From positions 1-11,119 of the forward strand of contig JAOXYB010056190.1 in assembly GCA_028565635.1 (NCBI GenBank): a DNA stretch of 11,119 nucleotides, given 5' to 3'. The notes below the pieces were generated by a model. It was not told the origin of the DNA, ran no database searches, and worked only from the letters and a program-made list of their open reading frames with translations. Shown one piece after another: positions 1-7,700 of the stretch (position 1 is the stretch's first letter; every line of letters begins with the position of its first letter). Origin of the DNA: Phoronis ovalis (taxonomy: Eukaryota > Phoronida > Phoronidae). The translations under genes were made by a program, and so were the position numbers.

Positions 1-60
1 CAAATTTCGTACACCCCCCAAAATTAGAAAAAATAATTATTATTTTTTTGTACGAATTTG
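1..60. repeat. short hairpin built on the ATTCGTACA motif
   Basis: Positions 1-13 (CAAATTTCGTACA) and 49-60 (TGTACGAATTTG) are inverted copies differing by one extra T. They enclose a C-rich run (13-19) and AT-rich spacer. The same motif recurs in direct orientation five times at 734-885, so this hairpin belongs to the same repeat family. The window starts inside it, so more copies may lie to the left. Confidence 0.6.
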
Positions 61-742
61 AGAAGAATTACCGTAGTTGTCTACTTAATACAACTTGGGT
101 ACATTTCAGGTAGCTCAGTATTTTTCCTAAATTTGTAAGTATTATTGTAAGTATGACTGTTTTAAAAAATCTTGAAGGTAGAAATAGCACAGATAAAACA
201 GAGATTATCTCATTTGTACCTTCTGCTACGCCAGTTAGATTCACAATCTTCTATAATTGGAACAGATCACTTATGGTGATAGGGATGTTGTTTTTAGAGT
301 GAGTGAATGAATATCCCTGGAGGATGGCATTTAATAGAGGTCGATTCAAATCAAGATAAATATTCTCTTACCAGATGGAACATTGGACATATGATGATAC
401 ATTGAACTGCATTGAACTATCTTGTATTTTGTCTTGAAAAAGCGTGAAATTCTTGGTTAAAAACAAACACTGAAATAACTACTGTCTAAAGTATATAATA
501 TATTATAATACATTTAATTGACAAAGATATGGCAATTGACATTTGTAATTGAAATTGGATTAATGTAATTATGTAATATTTTAAAAATTTGGCGTTAGAC
601 TATTCACTGGTACTTGGTGGAGCCATAATCTTTACCCTACACGCTTGCGCTATTAATTATTAGTATGAATGAAATTATATAATATTTTATGATAAAATTA
701 TACAATTCTAATAAAGTACGGCAATTCTTCTCAATTCGTACA
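49..742. mobile_element. about 694-bp inverted-repeat element, non-coding (MITE-like)
   Basis: The reverse complement of 49-75 and the direct sequence 717-742 agree over 26-27 bases with one substitution and one missing A. Both read TACGGYAATTCTTCTCAA followed by ATTCGTACA. They bracket about 640 bp of AT-rich DNA (76-716) with no credible coding frame. This layout is what a non-autonomous DNA transposon or fold-back element shows. No clear target-site duplication is visible, because both outer flanks consist of further copies of the terminal motif. The superfamily is not recognised. Alternatively it is two oppositely oriented satellite units with unique DNA trapped between them. Confidence 0.5.
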
Positions 743-890
743 CCTCCATTATTCGTACACACCCCCTTTTTCAGATTTTATAATTTCTGAAATTCGTACA
801 CCCCCATTATTTGAGAATTTGGTGTTTCTCAAGATTCGTACACCTAGTTTTTCTTGGATTTTGGGGGATTTCTCAAATTCGTACAAAGTT
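734..890 (+). repeat. tandem array of about 42 bp starting ATTCGTACA
   Basis: The nonamer ATTCGTACA occurs at 734, 751, 792, 834 and 877. The last four are spaced 41, 42 and 43 bp apart. Each unit continues with a C-rich step (CACCCCC or close variants), a T-rich stretch, GAATTTGG or similar, and TTTCTCAA before the next nonamer. Units are diverged. The minus-strand open frame across 749-949 is a by-product of the repeat, since a 42-bp period keeps frame, and is not called as a gene. The spacer is too similar to the rest of the unit for a CRISPR array. Confidence 0.7.
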
Positions 891-1382
891 AAATTTCCGT
901 CGATATTTTGTATTCTATGAACTCTGATACGGAATTTAAATCTATACATTCTGGAAGCGTGCTCAAAATACGACGACTTCTTTTCCGGTTGTCCCCTAAG
1001 TAGTGTGTCAAGTTCACACGGCTGAGAACAATGACTTTGTCAACCGGGATCGCTGTCAAGTATTAACGAAATATCGACATTTTCGCGTAATGTTCTATCT
1101 CCCTGTTTGGATAAAGTAATCGCTCGTACGCATAATGTGAATTCACAATTAATTTCAGTATATCAAATGTAAACAATATTTTTTGCAGGGAAATCCAGAC
1201 TGAGTGAATCATTAATCTAGGACGGGCCGTGAATAACAAGTCATGCCTTCTGTCAATCTTTTTATCTTTAACATGCATAAAAGGACACACCTACTCACTT
1301 GCTGACAATTGTTAGCACGTGTTTTATGGCTTTCTACATTTAACAGCAAGGGTATAATCTGGAGTGTTGTTACTCTAAATAA
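891..1382. other. intergenic DNA, nothing recognised
   Basis: About 490 bp with no credible gene, RNA or repeat. The short minus-strand frames here overlap one another in different frames and show no protein-like composition. Confidence 0.5.
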
Positions 1383-1409
1383 ACACACACACACACACAC
1401 ACACACACA
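1383..1409. repeat. (AC)13 microsatellite
   Basis: Thirteen uninterrupted AC units plus a final A. It lies about 115 bp beyond the stop codon of the minus-strand 236-codon gene, so it could fall in its 3' untranslated region. Confidence 0.97.
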
Positions 1410-1523
1410 ATACATATATTAGATTATTATAAAATAATTATTAATTCAGCATATACAACATTCAATTACCGGGTCACCTACTCTGGAATACATTTTTATC
1501 CACAAAAATGTGTGTGTGCGCGG

Positions 1524-2234
1524 TTATGCAGTCGTTTTATATTGCAGGCAGTCCCAAAAAAGAAACAGTATTCCGAAAATAAGATACATTACAATGTCAG
1601 AATCAGAATCATGTAAACGATGACTACATTGAGTATAACAAGAGCCGAAATTCTTTACATTGCAACAACTATGTGTGACATAATAGGAGCTTGTATCATT
1701 ACGTGATGCCAAACGAGGAAAACAAACAGAAGAAGCGCTATCTGTTACTTGCATACTTCTAAAAGGATCACTTATGGTTTTTTGTAAGAGCTCAACTTGC
1801 CCGGATGTCGTCAAATTTTGATAACAATCTCTTGTAGTTGTAAAATTAACATCAACATAGACTGCATTCAAAGATAGGGTACCCAGTGACAACATTTTAT
1901 AACGCAAGTCAAGAGCCAGTAGAGGTTTTCCAAGAGAATTATTAGCCCATACCCACTGACGAATGTTTAAAATATTATTTGGCAGATGTCCTCTGTTTTC
2001 AAATTCATCAGGTAAGCTTAAGTTTAGATATATTGACTTGTTTTTCTTACTCACTAATGTTTTTAAAGCCTGCATAGAATGTTCAGACAGAGTGAAAGGA
2101 CATATACCGGGAAAATCATCCCATAGATCTAGTTGAATATCTTCCTCAAAAAATGTATTATCCAAAAATGGAAAATGAAAACTCAAGGACAGTTCAAAAA
2201 GCAAAGGCACTCCAAATAAAATATGTACAAACAT
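1524..2234 (-). CDS. unrecognised secreted or type I membrane glycoprotein, 236 aa
   Basis: An intact 236-codon frame with strongly protein-like composition. Residues 1-24 are hydrophobic (MFVHILFGVPLLFELSLSFH...), as in a signal peptide. The rest of the ectodomain has six N-glycosylation sequons (Asn65, 71, 98, 130, 140, 179) and seven cysteines (45, 137, 171, 190, 191, 199, 203), including a CC...C...C cluster just before the membrane. Residues 214-227 are hydrophobic (IVMYLIFGILFLFW), followed by a short tail with one more Cys. The Met at 2234 is preferred because an in-frame TGA lies two codons upstream; a tract ending in CTTAG just upstream could be a splice acceptor, which would make this an internal or last exon only if an acceptor lay beyond that TGA. 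The hydrophobic segment is short, so it may continue in another exon. I do not recognise the family. No AATAAA is visible soon after the stop. It follows DCAF15 in the same orientation, about 2.4 kb away. Confidence 0.6.
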   Translation of the reverse strand: MFVHILFGVPLLFELSLSFHFPFLDNTFFEEDIQLDLWDDFPGICPFTLSEHSMQALKTLVSKKNKSIYLNLSLPDEFENRGHLPNNILNIRQWVWANNSLGKPLLALDLRYKMLSLGTLSLNAVYVDVNFTTTRDCYQNLTTSGQVELLQKTISDPFRSMQVTDSASSVCFPRLASRNDTSSYYVTHSCCNVKNFGSCYTQCSHRLHDSDSDIVMYLIFGILFLFWDCLQYKTTA

Positions 2235-2311
2235 ATCTCAAATACTAAGAATGGATCAAAAATCTGAAATGATTGCTACCATAAAAAAAAATTATAAATT
2301 GTTCACAAAGT

Positions 2312-3190
2312 GAAATCGTTCCAATTCCAGAACTTGCGACTGGGAAACAAAATGTAATTCTATTTATAACAGATATTCATCAGTTACTCCAGTTTGGTCA
2401 AGTAATCCCAAATGTAATATGTCCATCCCATTAATTACATCATTTAATATGAGCTCGCCAAGTACTTGAAAAAACAGAAATATTAAAATTTGGTTGCCTC
2501 ATAAATCATATAACTCCTCCAAAGTTACTTGTTCCTTTCAATATAAATTGCACAACACGCAAGGAGAAGCCATTGTGTTGAATGACCTAAATGTCCACAT
2601 ATGAGACGAAAACAGTATTTGCTTGCAGGAGTCTCCCCCTATGGGCCCGTAGTCAATGTCATGATGAGCTGCCATTTAACAGATTAATTTTTTCTCCTGC
2701 TTGCCAGGCTAATTGTCAGGATATTGGTGGTTATTTTATTACTTGGAGTCCTTCTGTGGGAGAAATTAATTGGATAAGAATTAAGAGATGTTTGAGACAT
2801 GAAATTGGCAAATATTTGATAACTATATTTTGGAGCACACTGAGCCATAAATAGGTCAAAGGGGCACCTATGTATGGGATTTCTGCTGTGGTCGAATAAT
2901 TTGGTGGCAATAATGTGTCAAGAAATTTATGTATGGTTCCTCTGATGGTGAAAAATCAGTCCATGTTGATAATAGAACTTTCGAAGCTATCATTGAAGAA
3001 CAATTTATGTCCAAATTTGATGAAAATTGCATTAAAAGTTATGGAAGATGTAATACTAGTTTCATCTCATATGGGTACTCACAATAAGCTGTATTCTTTT
3101 TATAGCAGGTTGACCCTAATGCTGAACAGTGCTATTTGTATACGTGCTCTTACAATAAATATACTAAAAGTGATAAATAAACTCTTATAA
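2312..3190 (+). pseudogene. possible decayed coding remnant, family unknown
   Basis: One plus-strand frame is open over most of 2312-3187 (about 290 codons), broken only by stops at 2432, 2450, 2579, 2588, 2852 and 2897, fewer than expected for AT-rich random DNA. Stretches such as EIVPIPELATGKQNVILFIT (from 2312) and, in a second frame from 2929, MYGSSDGEKSVHVDNRTFEA look like real protein. The stops and at least one frame change near 2910 mean it is not a working gene in this form. It could be a dead transposon frame, a decayed gene, or chance. It sits between the two minus-strand genes. I cannot assign a function. Confidence 0.3.
2440..2511 (+). repeat. dispersed repeat copy 1 (long form)
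   Basis: Contains the 17-mer TCATTTAATATGAGCTC (2440-2456) and, after a 41-bp interval, the 14-mer CTCATAAATCATAT (2498-2511). Both recur in the same order at 4190-4217, where they are fused through a shared CTC. Two collinear exact matches of this length indicate a common origin. Confidence 0.6.
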
Positions 3191-3608
3191 TGCAGACTTT
3201 TTACAAATGAAAACATGCATTAAAGAGTACAAAAACAACCCCTATTTGTGTTTTTTTTATATAAAATTAATTTCTCTTTATATGGGAAATAACATAAACA
3301 TAAATTCTGGGTTACTGTCAGCATCCCGTGAACAATTGACCTCAGAGTTACATGGTTAAACGAACACAAAATAAATTTGAGTAATATACAGGCTTGGTTG
3401 TAAAGCACACATACACACTGAAAATATTATATTACCTATTGAATAACTTTTTACTTTAAATTTCCTAACATGTAGCATGTTTTATATGTCTCTAGGTAAT
3501 AGTTTAGTTTCCTACAGCATTTATTCATTTTTGTTTACACCACATGAAATGACTTATCATGATACAAGACTTTGAACCTGGATAAGAGAAACTAATATTT
3601 TTTCTGTA
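3191..3608. other. intergenic DNA, nothing recognised
   Basis: About 420 bp of AT-rich DNA with no credible gene. A plus-strand TTTATT at 3520-3525 reads AATAAA on the minus strand, but at more than 1 kb past the DCAF15 stop it is a weak polyadenylation candidate. Confidence 0.45.
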
Positions 3609-3613
3609 AATAT

Positions 3614-3887
3614 CAGGCCAACCTAACCAGCGTAGACTTGCACTGCCAATCGGCACTTGTAAACCTGTTTCCTACCAATCAAACAACCCTTTTCCAGAGA
3701 CTCAAACCTGCTGTCCGAGTCTCGGGAATTGCTGTTCGAGTTCATGGCAACTTGCGCGAGTCTACGGAAATGACGGTTCGAGTAGCAGGAATTTCGGTGA
3801 AAAACCCAGAAAAAGAGTTTGAATTGTAGGAATCAGGTTTGCGAGTGCGGATTGACGGTACGACTCTAGCCCGGTTAGGTAGACCTG
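3614..3887. mobile_element. 274-bp fold-back element (MITE-like) with tandem core
   Basis: The two ends are long imperfect inverted arms of about 90 nt each. The left arm begins CAGGCCAACCTAACC and the reverse complement of the right arm begins CAGGTCTACCTAACC. Matching continues inward through AAACCTGTTTCCTAC on the left and AAACCTGATTCCTAC on the right. The core (about 3710-3800) holds four diverged units of about 21 bp, each with CGAGT (3716, 3737, 3757, 3779). AATAT is duplicated directly outside both ends (3609-3613 and 3888-3892), which looks like a 5-bp target-site duplication. The plus-strand open frame at 3638-3829 is a product of the repeat and is not called as a gene. The superfamily is not identified. 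Confidence 0.75.
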
Positions 3888-3892
3888 AATAT

Positions 3893-4189
3893 AGAAAGGT
3901 GGCCTTAATATTCATTTACCAAAGAAATTTACATTATATGCATAATCGGCTCATTCTTATTCAGATTTCCATCTATTTTAGCTTGTTTTAATTTTTTTCT
4001 GTATTGCATCACCTAACCACTGCAACAATACATTACATGTGGATTTTTAAATTTTTGAAAAAAATAAATTTGAACTTTTAACATCCTTTTTCAAGAATAA
4101 TAAGTGTACATATCTTAATAATGACAGATTATGCCCACATATTTCCCTTGATTACTTGCTTTTAAAAGAAATAGTTACCATTATGAAAG
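3893..4189. other. intergenic AT-rich DNA, nothing recognised
   Basis: About 300 bp between the fold-back element and repeat copy 2. No gene, RNA or repeat was recognised. Confidence 0.45.
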
Positions 4190-4217
4190 TCATTTAATAT
4201 GAGCTCATAAATCATAT
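4190..4217 (+). repeat. dispersed repeat copy 2 (short form)
   Basis: Exactly joins the 17-mer and the 14-mer found at 2440-2456 and 2498-2511, with the CTC shared by both. Relative to copy 1 this is a 44-bp deletion with CTC at both breakpoints, or copy 1 has gained 44 bp. Confidence 0.6.
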
Positions 4218-4562
4218 GACAATTTTAAGTATGATGAACAACAATATACTCTACCTGAGATCACTGGTAAAATATCTAGAGTCCGGTAATAATGTGTATT
4301 TTTCTTACTATCAACACATCCTTTGCTAAGGGTTGTTCCTTTAAATGTGTTAGGAAATGGCTATCTATTGCAAAGTATGCGGAGATTGGGGATGAACAGG
4401 GGAATGTTCAGGAAAATTTTAATCATTGGTTACTTAATTCAAATTATCGACAGAATGGGGATTATCAAAGTTGAATTACTGTGGTATCAGGGGGGTAAAC
4501 AATGTTTAGATCCTCTTGGTGGCAGTATTTTTAAGGTATCATTGCATGCCCTTTCACTCTAG
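4203..4562 (+). pseudogene. possible decayed coding remnant, family unknown
   Basis: One plus-strand frame is open for about 119 codons, interrupted only by two adjacent TAA codons at 4287-4292. A second frame from 4292 is open to 4474 and contains KGCSFKCVRKWLSIAKYAE. It begins directly after repeat copy 2, as the larger remnant at 2453-3190 follows repeat copy 1, so the two may descend from one element. Several frames being open at once weakens the case, and no family is recognised. Confidence 0.25.
4418..4423 (-). terminator. candidate polyadenylation signal (ATTAAA) for DCAF15
   Basis: TTTAAT on the plus strand reads ATTAAA on the minus strand, about 180 nt after the DCAF15 stop. This is the nearest common variant signal; the canonical AATAAA is first seen much farther away. 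A hexamer alone is weak in AT-rich DNA. Confidence 0.2.
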
Positions 4563-4601
4563 TGTAAAAATGCATCTTACAAAATTAACTGGTGTAAAAA
4601 C

Positions 4602-4761
4602 CTAGATACCAACAGGGGACATAAACTTTGACAGGCTGTCACTGCTAGGCTTTTCTACCGGTTCTACGTCTGCAACAAAGCCATTTTCGAAGTGCTGCCC
4701 AAATACTAAACACACCATTTTTCTGGCTATATATGAGCCATGCACTTTATATGTCATGAGA
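4602..4761 (-). CDS. DCAF15: DCAF15 last exon and stop
   Basis: 160 nt, acceptor TTTGATAG, then LMTYKVHGSYIARKMVCLVF, GQHFENGFVADVEPVEKPSS, DSLSKFMSPVGI and TAG at 4602-4604. The single leading T is what the preceding exon's phase requires. GSYIARKMVCLV resembles the human helix SSYRKSCVDMVM. The last 30 residues do not match the human C-terminus, so either the tail has diverged or a further exon replaces it. A GT just before the stop (GTATCT) is a possible but weak donor. Confidence 0.75.
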
Positions 4762-7700
4762 CTATCAAATTTCCAAATCAACGCAAGAAACAAACATAAA
4801 ATTGTTACCAAAAACATAATTATTTTTTACTAGCCCAAAAGGTGCTCTGCCAAGGCACTTTCCCACCCAAATATTATAGGAACTACCCAGAAACCCTCAC
4901 CGCACAATGCTACTGTGCAGTGATATGTGAAGGAACATTTCACAGCACCAGCAGATAGTACTCCATTAAATTCTTACCCTCTTAGCTCAGCTTGGTTGAT
5001 TTCCAACAAATCATCAATGTCTATAGTAGTGTATGTGCCTGATTGTAGATTCCACTCAAACTTAAAACCAGTTCTGTACAGTCTTGGAATAGCTTTGCTG
5101 GAAAAAATAATAGAAATTATAGTATTTAATGAAAATACAAAGCTGAAGCACCAAGTTCCATTCAAAATCTTCTATTAATACTTGTTCCTAAAACATCAAT
5201 TATTTTTTAGTGTTTATAACAATAGCATTTTTTCTTAACTGTTTTCTCTTCAGACAAAAAAAATTTAGTCTATCACTTCAAAATTTATAATATTGATTCA
5301 GATCATGGTCTAGGTTGTATGTGCTTATGAACATCCGTTGATTCTAAAATATCTATTTTATAAATAACTATCTACAAAAATGTATGTACTTACATTCTAT
5401 GTTTACATTTATGTTCTTGTGTTGAGTATGGTTTAGCTCGAACCAAAGCTAGCACCATAGCTATTACACTACAATTTTCTGGGCAAACCTGGAAAAAAAT
5501 TAAAACACAATCACTGTTGTGTATATGTACCATTTTGTCAAGTTAAATGCTAACATAAGATTCCAAATATTTGGTGACCAACAGGCATCTCAAGGCCAAA
5601 AAAACAGAAGAACACTTTGTATGCCAGATTCTACAATATGGAACAACAATTTCAGTGGCTTACTGCTCAGTAATATGCAAATACTGTCAAAGATATGTTA
5701 CCTTTGTTATAAATGCATCATATGCCAACTGAGATGGCACATACATCTACAGATTATTACATGCAAGAAAATGTCAAGTCTGCTGTTGTAATATTATAGC
5801 ATACAGTACTCACATCTAAAATCTGCAAGTCATAATCTGTAAATGCCACGTAACGGCTCCCCCATTCAGCCATCGTGCGAATAGTTTCTCCGATGTACTG
5901 TTCAACATCCAGAGTCAGCTGCCTAACAGTCAAAGCAACCTAACACAAGAAATTTCAAAACCTTAAAACCTGCCTAAAAACAAATATATTCACTGTCAGT
6001 CTCTCTGGCTTCTACCCAAGGTCATCTGATTTGATGAAAATGTCCTAAGCTTTGGTTGTAATTGTAGCTCAATTGTTCTGTAGTTGGCTCCATAAAATTT
6101 AACTTTTACCACAAATGAACAAACTTTCAGCAAAACAAATTACAAGAGCTTAAGAAATAATATAAATAATGTCTGTCAAGAACACATTTTTAAGCCACTA
6201 AAAACATAACTTATTCTTCACAGAAAATATATCTCTTATGTGAGAATACAGTCATCTCTTTGTTAATATATGCAATAAGCAAATGCCTGATATATTTCTA
6301 TTTTAACAATGTCACATATAGGCTGATTAAGCACATTTCTGACATTTTACCTGTTTATTGATTGTACTACTGTTACACAGTGCCAAGTGTTTATAACCAG
6401 AACCATAGACTAATAGTGGTAAAACACTGTGATACTCCAATCCCAGATCATCTAAAGCATATAAAAGAAAACTGAATAAAGTGGGCCTCATAACACCAGA
6501 AATCGAATCATCTTTATTATCTGTGAGACTCAATTGCTTAGCAGTGATATTACAGAGTATCAATATGTCACTTTTGGTCATGCTGTATATCGTTATGTGT
6601 CTCTTAGTTTGTGATATCAATTGTACAATTAGAAATAAGCAACATGTCGGTTTTTGTCATACAAGGTACTTCAAGAATATTCGGAAGAATGTTGACCAAG
6701 CTTGCTATGGACATTGTTTGAAGTTGTACATAATAGAACTCATCCGCATAGTTAGCTTCGTGACCCAAATTAATATTTTTTATACTATACCTTCCATGTC
6801 TACTTGGCCATCCTCTTCTTCAGCTGCTTCATGGTACTGTCTTATAGAGTATGTAAAACATTTACTGTCACTTTGTAAAATAATGGGACTATTCAAACAA
6901 GAGCTACATACACTTATACCATCAGTTGTCGATGGTGATAAACAAATATCACGTCCTAATTCAAAACCCGATCTATTCGAAGAAGATTCTGATTTATGAT
7001 GACTCGCTGGGATGTTTATTGTTATATCTTTGGTAAAGTCAAATCTCTGAGGTTTAAACTTTGGCCGTGTAGGAGACATAAAACTGATGTTAGTGTTCGG
7101 TTCTAGCTGTTGAATATCTTGACTTGTTTTTACTGAACCTTTCTGACTACTTGTTATTGATGCTACGTCCGGACTGTTTTCAAATTCATATGGATCTTGA
7201 ATCTTTCTTACACTTTTTGGCATACCAGGAGATATATTTAGTTGAGATGTTTGCATAGAATCACTAGACTGAGAATTTTTATCACTATTCGAGACTCCTG
7301 AGCAATTTTCTTGATCTTCAAATACCTTATTTGACAGATTCGCATCACAAGATTTTCTACTATCTCCATACATGAAAACTTCCTCCTCACAAAGACTATC
7401 TGTAAAGCTTGTTTCAGAATCAATGGCAGGATTAACAACTTGTGATGAAGTATCTGACTTTCTTACATTATTACAAAAAGTTGTCATACTAGCTAAAGTA
7501 GTCCTGACATCAGTTAAATGGTTCTTAGATTTATAATCTATTTTGTCCGATTCCGAATCACTTGTTATATTACTTGGTGAGTAAGGATCGTTAGGTGGAT
7601 AAGGTGTAAGAGCGCTGGGATAAGGGCTGCTTGGTGATGACAGAGTTTTTGACAATACTGTATCGTCAAAACTTTGTAGAGATCGCGGTGAGAAATCCTG

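Noticed and set aside
734-890. Possible CRISPR-like array
   Set aside because: Repeats are only about 9 bp exact, the intervening sequence is itself repeated, and the DNA is eukaryotic.
749-949. 66-codon minus-strand frame
   Set aside because: It lies in the 42-bp tandem array; the period is a multiple of three, which keeps a frame open without coding.
1063-1415. Overlapping minus-strand frames of 75 and 67 codons
   Set aside because: Low-complexity, one reads through the CA repeat, and neither shows protein-like composition.
3638-3829. 63-codon plus-strand frame with a repeated VRV..G pattern
   Set aside because: The pattern comes from the 21-bp core units and arms of the fold-back element.
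4323-4373. KGCSFK on the plus strand resembles KGCSLK near the human DCAF15 C-terminus
   Set aside because: It is on the opposite strand to DCAF15, beyond its stop, and the match is only six residues.
4602-4744. Last DCAF15 exon starting at 4744 (acceptor ATATAAAG)
   Set aside because: The preceding exon ends in phase 2, which fits the acceptor at 4761 and not the one at 4744.
5519-5791. 90-codon plus-strand frame
   Set aside because: It lies within a DCAF15 intron, with no family match or splice support.
6481-6999. 172-codon plus-strand open frame
   Set aside because: It is antisense to the end of the DCAF15 large exon and the following intron, whose minus-strand reading matches a known family.
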